Source: Kushneria aurantia DSM 21353
GTDB lineage: Bacteria; Pseudomonadota; Gammaproteobacteria; Pseudomonadales; Halomonadaceae
Length of the DNA: 64,000 bases
Assembly: GCF_000382245.1 (NCBI RefSeq)
Contig: NZ_KB907863.1
Coordinates: forward strand, 33,425-97,424
Reading direction: 5' to 3'
Position numbers and translations under genes: made by a program. Shown piece after piece: positions 23,597-30,873 of the stretch. Below the pieces are notes generated by a model. It saw only the letters and a program-made list of their open reading frames with translations, made no database searches and was not told the origin of the DNA. How positions within the stretch are numbered: position 1 is the first letter of the stretch; each line of letters begins with the position of its first letter.

Positions 23597-23636
23597 AAAA
23601 AGCCCCGGCGGGCTGTGGGGGCCATGTGCCGGGGCT
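23597..23636 (-). terminator. Strong hairpin before the replication gene
   Basis: AGCCCCGGC (23601-23609) and GCCGGGGCT (23628-23636) form a 9-bp stem. On the minus strand it is followed by TTTTC, so it could stop antisense transcription; on the plus strand it is a leader hairpin 16 bases before the next ATG. Confidence 0.5.
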
Positions 23637-23652
23637 TCGAGAGGACTTCAGT

Positions 23653-24642
23653 ATGACAAACATTGCCGAGCTTGACCAGTACCGTGAGCGCCGAGACGGC
23701 GCCCAATCGTCGGGCCCTGACGGTCCGTCAAGGAGCCCGCAAGTGGAAGACGGCTACACGCGGATCGCCAACGAGCTATTCGAACTGGTCATGGCAGCCC
23801 CGTTCACGCTGCGCGAGATGCGTGTCGTGCTGGCCGTGATCCGTTTCACCTACGGCTGGAACCGCAAACAGGCGCGCGTCACCGGCGGCATTCTGGCCGA
23901 GCTGACGGGTATGCCGGCAACTAATGCCAGTCGCACTCTTTCAACTCTGGTGAGCAAAAAGGTCATCGTTCGTCATGGCGGAAGTCGCTCTCCAGTATCC
24001 CTGAACAAACACTCTGACGAGTGGAAAATTGGACGTTTAGAACGGTCATTTCCAGAGCCCAAAAATGCCGAGTGTGACCAATTTGTAGGGGGTGATTCAA
24101 AACGGTCACAGTCAGACCGTTTTGGTCACACTGAATGTGACCAAAATAGTCACGCTTCTAAAGACATGAAAGACAAACCCCCTCTCCCTTCGGTCGAGGG
24201 GGAAGGGCGTAAGCCTGAGAAACCTGCCAGGAAATCTAGCCCCAAGTCCAAATCAACCGAGCTCGATCTGAGCCAGCTGCCCGCCGAGGTATCGGCGGAG
24301 GCGGTCCAGGGATTCATTGACCATCGGCAAGCGCTCAAGAAACCGCTGACCCAGCGCGCTCTCGATCTGAACGTCAAGCAGGCCCTCCAGGCTGCTGCAC
24401 AGATCCCGGGGCTGACGCCTGACATGGCGCTGGACGAGACCGTACTCGCTGGCTGGCAGGGCGTAAAAGCCGATTGGCTGGCACGGCGCCTGAGCCACCA
24501 GCAGCGACAGGGCGGCGGCATGAACTATGCCGAAAGGCTCCATGCGAAAAACCAGCAGGCGATCCGGGAAGCCGTCGAACGACGCAACACCGCCCCATCC
24601 CCGTCTGACGATCTGCTCAATACCGAAGGGGGACATTGGTGA
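23653..24642 (+). CDS. Phage replication protein O-like, N-terminal winged helix
   Basis: A 329-residue protein. Residues about 35-115 (DGYTRIANELFELVMAAPFTLREMRVVLAVIRFTYGW in pieces, then GILAELTGMPATNASRTLSTLVSKKVI) are the replication-protein-O DNA-binding domain of lambdoid and Gram-negative phages, which binds the origin. The middle is a low-complexity linker and the C-terminus is helical. GAGGACTTCAGT precedes ATG 23653. Repeated GTGTGACCAAAA-type motifs inside the gene (24070-24145: TGTGACCAATTT, GGTCACAGTCAG, GGTCACACTGAATGTGACC) look like iterons, as in the lambda O gene. Confidence 0.85.
   Translation: MTNIAELDQYRERRDGAQSSGPDGPSRSPQVEDGYTRIANELFELVMAAPFTLREMRVVLAVIRFTYGWNRKQARVTGGILAELTGMPATNASRTLSTLVSKKVIVRHGGSRSPVSLNKHSDEWKIGRLERSFPEPKNAECDQFVGGDSKRSQSDRFGHTECDQNSHASKDMKDKPPLPSVEGEGRKPEKPARKSSPKSKSTELDLSQLPAEVSAEAVQGFIDHRQALKKPLTQRALDLNVKQALQAAAQIPGLTPDMALDETVLAGWQGVKADWLARRLSHQQRQGGGMNYAERLHAKNQQAIREAVERRNTAPSPSDDLLNTEGGHW
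24070..24153. repeat. Iteron-like repeats inside the O-type gene (possible replication origin)
   Basis: Within about 80 bases the string TGTGACCAA or its reverse GGTCAC(A) occurs four to five times (near 24073, 24105, 24123, 24136 and 24148), including the inverted pair GGTCACACTGAATGTGACC at 24123-24141. Lambda-type phages carry their origin as iterons within gene O, so this is a good origin candidate. Confidence 0.6.
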
Positions 24643-25322
24643 TGATCGACAGCGACTTTGAAGCCTTTGCCACGGCCTGGGGGCAGGTGCAGGAGATCTA
24701 CAACCGCAGCGTGACGCCGGGAACCATCGAGTTGGTGTTTCGTGCACTCAAACACCTGGAACTGGATGAAATCCACCGGGCGCTGACCCTGCACATCCAG
24801 AGCCCCGACACCGGCCAGTTCCCGCCCAGGCCGGGCGACGTGATCAAGTTCGCCCGCGGCGACAGCCAGAGCCGCACGCTTCAGGCCTGGGCAAAGGTCG
24901 AGCGGGCTATCCGCAGCGTCGGCCACTACCGGGATGTGGCCTTCGACGACCCGCTGATCCATGCCGCCATTGAGCGCATGGGCGGTTGGACCGCCGTCGC
25001 CACCGCCGAAACCGAAAAGGATCTGGTCTGGCTGCGCCAGCGCTTCGAGGCCCAGTACCGGACCTATGCCATTCATCCGCCGGAGACCTGGCCGCGATTC
25101 CTGCCCGGGGCGGCGACCCAGCAGAACGCCCTGATCGGCAACCACACCCGCGGCCAGCTGCCCGGGCGCGACATGACGCTGATCGGGGATAGCGCCCGGG
25201 CCGCTCGCGTGATCGAGGGCGGCCGCGACATCAAATCCAACGGCACCGACGTGAAGCGCCTGAGCAATGACGCGCTGTCGGGCCTGATCGCCAACATGTC
25301 CAGCAATCGAGGTGCGGCATGA
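24642..25322 (+). CDS. Phage replication accessory protein (DUF6475-like)
   Basis: A 226-residue protein whose first 110 residues follow a pattern common in phage replication modules: SDFEAFATAWGQVQEIYN, LELDEIHRALTLHIQSPDTGQFPPRPGDVIKF, then AWAKVERAIRSVGHYRDVAFDDPLIHAAIERMGGW in consecutive blocks. It corresponds in position to a lambda P-like helicase loader. Start ATG 24642 overlaps the O stop (TGATG). The family name is from memory of the pattern and the loader role is inference. Confidence 0.78.
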   Translation: MIDSDFEAFATAWGQVQEIYNRSVTPGTIELVFRALKHLELDEIHRALTLHIQSPDTGQFPPRPGDVIKFARGDSQSRTLQAWAKVERAIRSVGHYRDVAFDDPLIHAAIERMGGWTAVATAETEKDLVWLRQRFEAQYRTYAIHPPETWPRFLPGAATQQNALIGNHTRGQLPGRDMTLIGDSARAARVIEGGRDIKSNGTDVKRLSNDALSGLIANMSSNRGAA

Positions 25323-25558
25323 CTCGGAAACCCGATCTTCAGTTGCTCACGCTTCGTTGCCTCGAACGCCACGATGATCCGGTGAACACTCACCAGATCG
25401 CGGCGGAGGTAATCATGCGCGGCGGTTGGCATCCGGAGACGCGCGACATCATCGCCGCCATCGAGTCTCTGCGCGAGAGGGGCTACCTGATCGCGGATGA
25501 AGAAGGCGTCGAGCGCCGTTACTGGCTCGAGCCCACCACCGGTGGGACTGCCGCATGA
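25319..25558 (+). CDS. Winged-helix phage protein, 79 residues
   Basis: Short helix-turn-helix-type protein: LLTLRCLERHDDPVNTHQIAAEVIMRGG, then IESLRERGYLIADEEGVERRYWLE, the classic winged-helix recognition helix and wing. Overlaps both neighbours by 4 bases. Probably a DNA-binding adaptor in the replication operon; target unknown. Confidence 0.72.
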   Translation: MTRKPDLQLLTLRCLERHDDPVNTHQIAAEVIMRGGWHPETRDIIAAIESLRERGYLIADEEGVERRYWLEPTTGGTAA

Positions 25559-26070
25559 GCAGGGCGAAGCGGTCGAGCAAGCGCCAGCCCGTCTACCTGC
25601 GGGCCATGCAGATGATCGACCCACGCACCGGGGCGGTGGTCTCCGCGCTGGTGCCGGCAAGCGGGACCGACCAGCAGGTCATCCGAGAGCGCGGCGTCAC
25701 GATCGGCAATGTGCTGCGTGCCGATCTCACCCAGCCACGCAACCAGCAGTTCCACCGGCTCGCGCACGCGATCGGTGGGCTCTGCGCCGAGCACATCGAC
25801 GCCTTCGAAGGCCTGGGCCAGCACGACGCGCTCAAGAAGCTGCAGCGGGAGTCCGGTGTCGAGTGCGATATCAGCACCATCGATATCCCGGGCGGCGGGG
25901 CACTTGAGTACCGGCAGCCGCGGTCGATGGCGTTCGACTCAATGGACCAGGGCCAATTCTTCCAACTCGTCTCGGCGCTGTGCGGCTACATCGCTCGGGC
26001 CTATTGGCCAAGCTGTACCGCGGAGGAAGTCGAAGCAATGGCGGACGCGATGGTGCGGGAGGCGACATGA
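25555..26070 (+). CDS. DUF1367-like phage recombination-block protein
   Basis: A 171-residue protein with VIRERGVTIGNVLRADLTQPRNQQFHRLAHAIGG (in pieces), the DUF1367 signature where a GxxLRAxxTxPRNxxFHRLxHAL core is typical. The family sits in ninR-type regions of phages, near junction resolvases. Its activity is not established. ATGA overlaps at both ends. Confidence 0.75.
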   Translation: MSRAKRSSKRQPVYLRAMQMIDPRTGAVVSALVPASGTDQQVIRERGVTIGNVLRADLTQPRNQQFHRLAHAIGGLCAEHIDAFEGLGQHDALKKLQRESGVECDISTIDIPGGGALEYRQPRSMAFDSMDQGQFFQLVSALCGYIARAYWPSCTAEEVEAMADAMVREAT

Positions 26071-26693
26071 CCTTCATTCCAAAGAAACCAGAACTGTCGA
26101 CATTGACCGAGGCCGTGGTACAGGACCTGGTGGCTAAGCGCTGCCGCGATCTCAAGCACGACGTCACCGTGCCGAATTGCGGTGTGTTGGGCTGGGAGTC
26201 CGACGTAGTCAGCCTGACGCGGACGCGGCTCGCCCACGATTTCGAGATCAAGGTCTCTCGCGCCGACTGGCTGGCCGAGTGCCGGAAGATCCGCGCCGGA
26301 CATGAGGTCGATGGGCCATACGCGAATCCCAAGGCCGCTCGCGCGTGGTACTGCCGCAACGCGGGAGGCATCGCCAAGCAGATACGCCAGCACCTGCGAA
26401 CGACTACGAAGACCGGCAACTGTGCGCATTACACCGAGTTCGACGGTCGCATCGTGGCGCATGCGGGGCCCGCGTATTTCTGGATGGTGACGCCGCCGGG
26501 AGTGATCGCCGATGGAGAACTGCCCGAGTATGCCGGCCATATCGTGGTCTGGGAGCGAGGCGCCAGCCGATGTCTGCAAGAGGTCCGTCCGGCGCCCCGG
26601 CTGCACACGGTCAAGATGGGCGATGCCAACGTGCTCACAATGGCCCGGGGTGTAACGCTCCGCTACTGGCAGCAGCGCCAGGGGGTGGCCTGA
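26067..26693 (+). CDS. MmcB-like PD-(D/E)XK phage nuclease
   Basis: A 208-residue protein with SDVVSLTRTRLAHDFEIKVSRADWLAE: an acidic residue followed by E-x-K on the next strand is the PD-(D/E)XK core, close to the MmcB DNA-repair family. Cys/Trp residues in RAWYCRNAGGIAKQIRQHL and the C-terminal YFWMVTPPGVI support a compact nuclease fold. Start ATG 26067 overlaps the preceding stop. Confidence 0.68.
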   Translation: MTFIPKKPELSTLTEAVVQDLVAKRCRDLKHDVTVPNCGVLGWESDVVSLTRTRLAHDFEIKVSRADWLAECRKIRAGHEVDGPYANPKAARAWYCRNAGGIAKQIRQHLRTTTKTGNCAHYTEFDGRIVAHAGPAYFWMVTPPGVIADGELPEYAGHIVVWERGASRCLQEVRPAPRLHTVKMGDANVLTMARGVTLRYWQQRQGVA

Positions 26694-26989
26694 TGCTCGC
26701 CCAGCGCCAGGCCGTCCACCGCGACCGCAAGTGGCTCAAGGCCGTCCACGAGCTCGACCAGTGCGTTCTATGCGGCAGCTGGGGCATCCAGGCCGCGCAC
26801 CGCAACCAGGGCAAAGGCATGGGCAGGAAGGCCGATGACTGCCTCACAGCGGCTATCTGTCCAGACTGTCACCACGAGATCGACAACGGCCCGGGCATGA
26901 CGCGGGAGCAGCGGCGCGCCCGGCTCGACCAGGCCATCGTGCTCACCGTCCAGCAGTTGGCCAGGCGCGGCCTGATTGGGGTGAAGTGA
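26693..26989 (+). CDS. HNH-like zinc protein (DUF1364-type) of the ninR region
   Basis: Ninety-eight residues with two CxxC/CxxCH pairs, DQCVLCGSWGIQAAHRNQGKG and AAICPDCHHEIDNG, the zinc-binding pattern of phage DUF1364 and HNH-like recombination endonucleases. TGATG overlaps join it to the genes before and after. Likely acts on branched or nicked DNA during phage recombination; that role is inferred. Confidence 0.78.
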   Translation: MLAQRQAVHRDRKWLKAVHELDQCVLCGSWGIQAAHRNQGKGMGRKADDCLTAAICPDCHHEIDNGPGMTREQRRARLDQAIVLTVQQLARRGLIGVK

Positions 26990-27204
26990 TGGAGCCGATC
27001 GTGCTCTTTGTGCCGTATATCGCCAGCAGCACCAACACTCGGCAGCACTGGACGGCCAGGAAGCGCGATGTCGACGCCGGCGTGCTGCCGGATGATCGCG
27101 GTGAGTATGTGCGGCGCGTCATCCTGGAGCCGCCGGAGGTAGATCGGCGTGCGGAGTCCGGGACGTGGATTGAGATTCGGGGGGCTCAGACGAAAGCAGC
27201 CTAG
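26989..27204 (+). CDS. Internally shortened RusA-like protein
   Basis: Only 71 residues. The N-terminus (FVPYIASSTNTRQHWTARKR) matches the start of RusA-family Holliday-junction resolvases of about 120 residues, and the C-terminus (DVDAGVLPDDRGEYVRRVIL) matches their end. The central part with the catalytic Asp cluster is missing. An in-frame internal deletion is the simplest reading; the product would not be an active resolvase. TGATG overlap with the HNH-like gene places it in the ninR operon. Confidence 0.6.
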   Translation: MEPIVLFVPYIASSTNTRQHWTARKRDVDAGVLPDDRGEYVRRVILEPPEVDRRAESGTWIEIRGAQTKAA

Positions 27205-27278
27205 AGGCAGGACCCTGTCATGTGTGATGGTGAAGTTGCGCAATCAAGCGCTACAAAACCATATGCAGGGAGATAGCA

Positions 27279-27539
27279 ATGGCTCGACGACGAGTAACCG
27301 CTACCGGCAAGGATTCCGACGGAGATATCACCAAGCTGTGCAACTCCGGTGAATCATGGTCCCCGCGAAGTAAGGCTCACGCCATCAACGATATCAACGG
27401 TGGTCAGGCCTACTACACGCGAGACAGTCAAGGGCGTGAGGCAGAGGTGCGAGTGGTAAACCAGGGTGGCAAGCAGTACTTGCGCACTACCCAAGACAAG
27501 AGCGACGATAACAACCTCGACAACCTACCGGACTGCTGA
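27279..27539 (+). CDS. DUF3892-like small protein
   Basis: Eighty-six residues with the family pattern VTATGKDSDGDITKLCN, WSPRSKAHAINDI, YYTRD and a C-terminal KQYLRTTQD followed by NNLDNLPDC. The same pattern occurs in standalone bacterial proteins and in phage accessory loci. Biological role unknown. A plus-strand terminator follows directly, so it may be its own transcription unit or end the early rightward operon. Confidence 0.78.
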   Translation: MARRRVTATGKDSDGDITKLCNSGESWSPRSKAHAINDINGGQAYYTRDSQGREAEVRVVNQGGKQYLRTTQDKSDDNNLDNLPDC

Positions 27540-27547
27540 ACGGTACG

Positions 27548-27579
27548 ACGGCACGGTACACGGTACGCCGTGCCGTTTT
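27548..27579 (+). terminator. Rho-independent terminator after the early rightward operon
   Basis: ACGGCACGG and CCGTGCCGT form a 9-bp stem with an 11-base loop, followed by TTTTC. Confidence 0.8.
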
Positions 27580-27586
27580 CGTGCCG

Positions 27587-27769
27587 TCAACAACGCCTCC
27601 TCGGTAGCTTTTTCCAGTTGTTGCCTTTCCTACTGGTCGGTGGGAGGTGGCCATCATTGGATGAGATGATCACTTGCATGGCGCCAACGACCTCACCGCC
27701 ACGTGGGCCTACTTCGAGGTATTCACCTGGGCCTGCCGGTTTCTCGCCGGGTTCCTGCAGCTTAGCCAT
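27587..27769 (-). CDS. YjzC-like small protein, leftward
   Basis: Sixty residues starting MAKLQEPGEKPAGPGEYLEV with AGGAG seven bases before ATG 27769. The pattern GxKPxxxGEYxEVGPRGG, then PPTSRKGNNWKKL, follows the YjzC-type family of short proteins. It reads against the neighbours, as expected of an accessory gene. Function unknown. Confidence 0.68.
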   Translation of the reverse strand: MAKLQEPGEKPAGPGEYLEVGPRGGEVVGAMQVIISSNDGHLPPTSRKGNNWKKLPRRRC

Positions 27770-27801
27770 GGTCGACTCCTGGTTTTCGAACAACCCTTTA
27801 A

Positions 27802-28026
27802 ATGGCGCAAAAGGCTCGAGCGCCGAGGCTGGAAAACGGCCACCGATTCGGTGCGCCAGATTATGAATGGATCAAGTACCACGCAGCGTGGCGAGGGCGC
27901 ATCTACTCAGGCCGGTACCGGTTGATCGATTGCCCTGAGAGCGATAGGTGGAATGAGGGCTCCCATCGATATTTGGTGCAGCGGCGGCCTGGTGTCGAGG
28001 AAGTGGTGTGGCGTCGGTGTAGCTGA
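27802..28026 (+). CDS. Possible small protein, 74 residues
   Basis: The frame is rich in Trp, Tyr and Arg (DYEWIKYHAAWRGRIYSGRYRL, in part), more protein-like than random, but no ribosome site precedes ATG 27802. It has no recognised family. Treated as tentative. Confidence 0.4.
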   Translation: MAQKARAPRLENGHRFGAPDYEWIKYHAAWRGRIYSGRYRLIDCPESDRWNEGSHRYLVQRRPGVEEVVWRRCS

Positions 28027-28101
28027 GTTTCGATGGGTCATCGATCGGGGCTCCCATGTCACCGTAAGATGCGAATCTGATCACAGTGGAGGGACGCTGA
28101 T

Positions 28102-28833
28102 ATGAGTACTGAGCGAGATAACGATGGGCTCGACGAAAACCTAGACGATCAACTCATAGCTTGGGGAAAGGCCGCGGCAGGGCTGATCCCGGTAGTTGGC
28201 GGCTTCGTTGGGGAGATGATTGGTATTGTCATCCCGGCTCAGCGCTCTGACCGGATAGTTGCATATTTGCGAGGCTTGAAGGAAAGGCTCGACCACATGG
28301 ATGAAGAGTTTCAAAGATCCATTCGCAACAACGCCGAGAAAATCGATCTCATCGAGGAGGGTGGATACCAGGCTGCTAGAGCTACTACGGCAGAGCGTAT
28401 AAACCTTATCGTTGAAGCGGTAGCAAGGGGGCTGACGGCTGAGGAATCTGAAGTGGTCCGCCGGAAGCGTCTATTGGTTCTGTTCGGGCAATTAGATGAG
28501 GACGAGGCAGCCATCCTAAACGCCTACGGTCAGTCGTATGGGCGTGGCAGAGACCCTGAGGACCCGTTCGCTGGTATAAATCGGCCGCGACCTCCCAGGA
28601 TTGGCGGTTCTCAAGAAGATGTTGACGCAAACTCGCTCTACGAGATCGGCATTGCTCACTTAACGAGGCTGGGCCTCTTGAAGAAAAACTTCGGTTCGCT
28701 CAAGAAGGGGCAAACACCGACGTTTGATCCGCAGAAGGGGGACTTCGAGCATCGGGTGGAAGTCTCGACATTGGGGCGCCTCCTTCTAAAGGAGATTGGC
28801 CGCCCCACACCTTTCGATCAACAGACCGATTAG
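28102..28833 (+). CDS. Accessory protein with N-terminal membrane-like helix, unknown
   Basis: A 243-residue protein with GGAGGGA before ATG 28102. The only hydrophobic stretch is AAAGLIPVVGGFVGEMIGIVI at residues 25-45, followed by a charged coiled helix (LKERLDHMDEEFQRSIRNNAEK) and a C-terminal winged-helix-like region (SLYEIGIAHLTRLGLL, EVSTLGRLLLKEIG). This layout recalls membrane-active or DUF4393-like proteins in defence and phage accessory loci. It stands alone with its own ribosome site; codon use is less GC-rich than its neighbours. Confidence 0.72.
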   Translation: MSTERDNDGLDENLDDQLIAWGKAAAGLIPVVGGFVGEMIGIVIPAQRSDRIVAYLRGLKERLDHMDEEFQRSIRNNAEKIDLIEEGGYQAARATTAERINLIVEAVARGLTAEESEVVRRKRLLVLFGQLDEDEAAILNAYGQSYGRGRDPEDPFAGINRPRPPRIGGSQEDVDANSLYEIGIAHLTRLGLLKKNFGSLKKGQTPTFDPQKGDFEHRVEVSTLGRLLLKEIGRPTPFDQQTD

Positions 28834-29097
28834 CTCTCGTTAATCACTCAAAGGTCAACCCCGTAACATAGTCACCCACCACGCCGTGAGGCGTTGATAG
28901 CTTGCTTTGTGGGCAGCTTGTCAGTGGACTGCCGAACGGCTCGGCCGTTCATCACTCTCCCGCCATCCTGGTACAATGGGCGCATTGATAGCCCACCGTG
29001 AGATGCGCTCCTTCACAGCATCGAGTCCTCCTGACGCAACACCGGGAAGCAACATCGCAACAAGCGACGCAACAGACGCAACCGAGGGCCGGTAGAG
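28834..29097 (+). promoter_or_regulatory. Intergenic region, possible promoter
   Basis: No supported gene. A TACAAT hexamer at 28971-28976 gives a good -10; the -35 is poor. A hairpin ACGCC-GTGA-GGCGT at 28881-28894 belongs to a recurring GNRA-loop family in this phage. It precedes the putative late regulator gene. Confidence 0.45.
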
Positions 29098-29712
29098 ATG
29101 CGATATTCAAGCGCCAGACAGATGATCTTTGATGCCTATCGCTGCGCCGGGAACAGCGTCATGGCCGGCGCCGTTGAGCGTGCACGCTGGGGAGTCGATG
29201 TTCAGACAACAAGGCGCAACAGCAACGACTGGCACATCGTCCACGGCCTTGAGGCAGGCGCGGTGATCAGCGCCGTCGAGTCCTTGCCGGCTCACCTGCA
29301 GGCGATGGCGCGTTACTGCTGGGGCCCGTTCACGCGCGACGAACTGGCAGTCGATCATGAGGTGTTGCACGCCGCGCTGGTCGATCGCTTGCAGCGGACC
29401 AGGCTGCCGGGGCAGGGCGGCGCAGATTTTCCGTCGGTAGCAGCAGCGGGGGCGATGCAGGCGCTGTGCCGGGCGGCGATCCATCACCACTCGCAGGTGA
29501 CGTGGCCCTACCGGCGCCCCGGTCTCAAAGGACCGAGGGCGATCGCGCGTTGGCTTGATGATGAGCGAGGCGAGGAGATTGACGTGCGCCGATGGAGTGC
29601 GGCCGGCCGCCTGAGCTGGTCTGATGTGTGGGATCGAATCCTGCTACTGCTGGATGATTGGGAACTGCAGGCGCTGGCGCCGGTGGCAGGACTGATGCCG
29701 CAGGCGGCTTGA
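29098..29712 (+). CDS. Phage protein at the late-regulator position, unknown
   Basis: A 204-residue helical protein (MRYSSARQMIFDAYRCAGN..., HLQAMARYCWGPFTRDEL, AIHHHSQVTWPYRRPG). Its location between the ninR-like block and the lysis genes is where lambda Q-type antiterminators lie, but no zinc finger or Q signature is visible. A regulatory role is inferred from place only. Confidence 0.6.
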   Translation: MRYSSARQMIFDAYRCAGNSVMAGAVERARWGVDVQTTRRNSNDWHIVHGLEAGAVISAVESLPAHLQAMARYCWGPFTRDELAVDHEVLHAALVDRLQRTRLPGQGGADFPSVAAAGAMQALCRAAIHHHSQVTWPYRRPGLKGPRAIARWLDDERGEEIDVRRWSAAGRLSWSDVWDRILLLLDDWELQALAPVAGLMPQAA

Positions 29713-29754
29713 GAGCCTGAAAGGGCGCGGCTCACAGGGAGGCAGGTGCGTGAG

Positions 29755-30033
29755 TTACAGATCCCTCAGCGCTTCCGGATGCTTCTCGGCCACCCGCAGC
29801 AGCCGCAGCGCCGGACCGGTTGGCGTGCGCCGCCCTTGCTCCCACTCTTGCAGGGTGCGCAGGCTGACGCCCATCAACTCGGCAAACTCGGCTTGTGACA
29901 GCGCCATGCGGCGGCGTGCAGTCCGAGCCTCGGAAACCTCGACCCGTGTCACCCGAGCCGCCTCGCCGCGCTTCATCTGGCGCACGGATTCGAGCAGATC
30001 ACGCCCGAACTGCTCCATTTCCTTATCCACCAT
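29755..30033 (-). CDS. higA: HigA-like XRE antitoxin
   Basis: Ninety-two residues: a short N-terminal helix (MEQFGRDLLESVRQMKRGE), then an XRE helix-turn-helix RMALSQAEFAELMGVSLRTLQEWEQGRRTPTGPA, read over residues 42-75. The order toxin first, antitoxin second and the 11-base overlap are typical of HigBA modules. It should bind the toxin and repress the shared promoter. Confidence 0.87.
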   Translation of the reverse strand: MVDKEMEQFGRDLLESVRQMKRGEAARVTRVEVSEARTARRRMALSQAEFAELMGVSLRTLQEWEQGRRTPTGPALRLLRVAEKHPEALRDL

Positions 30034-30340
30034 GACTCACCTCTTCTTTCAATTGATTGAGAAGCGCGACCGGCAGGTTGTCGAACTTCGCCTTGGTGTA
30101 GACGATCAACAACCAGATCGTTCCGTCATCCAGGGTGTTGTCGTAAATCACCCGCGCGCCACCCCGCTTCCCCATGCCCTGACGGCTCCAGCGCACCTTG
30201 CGCAATCCGTGGGTACCGGGAATCACATCTCCGGCCAATGGGTTATCGGCCAGCCAACTGATGAAAGCCAGGCGCTCGTCGTCTTGCCAGACCTGGGCCG
30301 CGTAGCGCTGGAACATGTCGGTTTCGATGATCGTGTACAT
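30023..30340 (-). CDS. higB: HigB/RelE-like toxin
   Basis: A 105-residue RelE/HigB-superfamily protein: FISWLADNPLAGDVIPGTHGLRKVRW, GKRGGARVIYDNTLDDGTIWLLIVYTKAKFDNLP. These match the HigB-type core in which the GGARVIY strand and YTKAK basic residues face the ribosomal A site. Likely a ribosome-dependent mRNA endonuclease. It sits leftward inside the rightward phage genes and serves as an addiction or defence module. Confidence 0.88.
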   Translation of the reverse strand: MYTIIETDMFQRYAAQVWQDDERLAFISWLADNPLAGDVIPGTHGLRKVRWSRQGMGKRGGARVIYDNTLDDGTIWLLIVYTKAKFDNLPVALLNQLKEEVSHGG

Positions 30341-30346
30341 GCATCC

Positions 30347-30371
30347 GATAATACGTCATTGACGTATTATC
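30347..30371. promoter_or_regulatory. HigBA operator palindrome
   Basis: GATAATACGTCA-T-TGACGTATTATC is a perfect 12+1+12 palindrome 6 bases upstream of the higB start. It is the expected autoregulatory operator for the antitoxin-toxin complex. Confidence 0.82.
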
Positions 30372-30544
30372 CACAACCCATCCAGCAGGCTTGCCAACGT
30401 CTGCCGAGGTGAAGCGCTTGCAAGGTGTGCCCGGGCAGGCCATCATATCCCCACTATCGATCACTGCGCCCTGACTTAAGAGCCGGGGCGTTGTCGTTTC
30501 CGGCCCTGCCATTCCCTGGCGGGGCCTTTCTATTTCCACTCCCA

Positions 30545-30556
30545 CGCCGCGAGGCG
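30545..30556 (+). promoter_or_regulatory. GNRA hairpin before the holin gene
   Basis: CGCC-GCGA-GGCG forms a 4-bp stem with a GNRA-type loop 11 bases before ATG 30568. GAGG lies inside it. Similar hairpins recur at 28882, 31968, 32017 and 47548. Confidence 0.45.
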
Positions 30557-30567
30557 CCGGAGAATTC

Positions 30568-30873
30568 ATGCCGCATCTCAAGTTTTTTGACGCCGGGCGG
30601 GTTATTGCCTATGGCGGTGGGACGGGCGTATCGGCGACCAGCGTTACCGCCAGAGCTGCACCACATCCTGCGATAACCCCATCACCGGGCGAAATTGTAT
30701 CCCTTCTCAATGCGCCGCTGATGCAATTTGGCGGCGTGCAGATCGTCATTGCTGATGTCATCAGCGTTGGCGGCATCGTGCTGGTCGCAGCGCGCCTGAC
30801 GTTTGATGTCTGGTCCTATCTGGATAAGCGCAGGCGCGACAAGCGCAGGGAGGGGCGCCATGAGGGTCGGTAG
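30568..30873 (+). CDS. Putative holin, one membrane segment
   Basis: A 101-residue protein with one hydrophobic segment (about residues 55-80, VQIVIADVISVGGIVLVAARL) and a strongly basic tail (DKRRRDKRREGRHEGR). Position directly before endolysin and spanin genes and a 14-base overlap with the endolysin make it the holin candidate. With a signal-arrest endolysin downstream a pinholin would suffice. Confidence 0.72.
   Translation: MPHLKFFDAGRVIAYGGGTGVSATSVTARAAPHPAITPSPGEIVSLLNAPLMQFGGVQIVIADVISVGGIVLVAARLTFDVWSYLDKRRRDKRREGRHEGR

Noticed and set aside
28907..29095. 62-codon plus-strand frame before the late-regulator gene
   Set aside because: No ribosome site, Ser/Thr/Ala-rich composition, and it overlaps promoter-like sequence.
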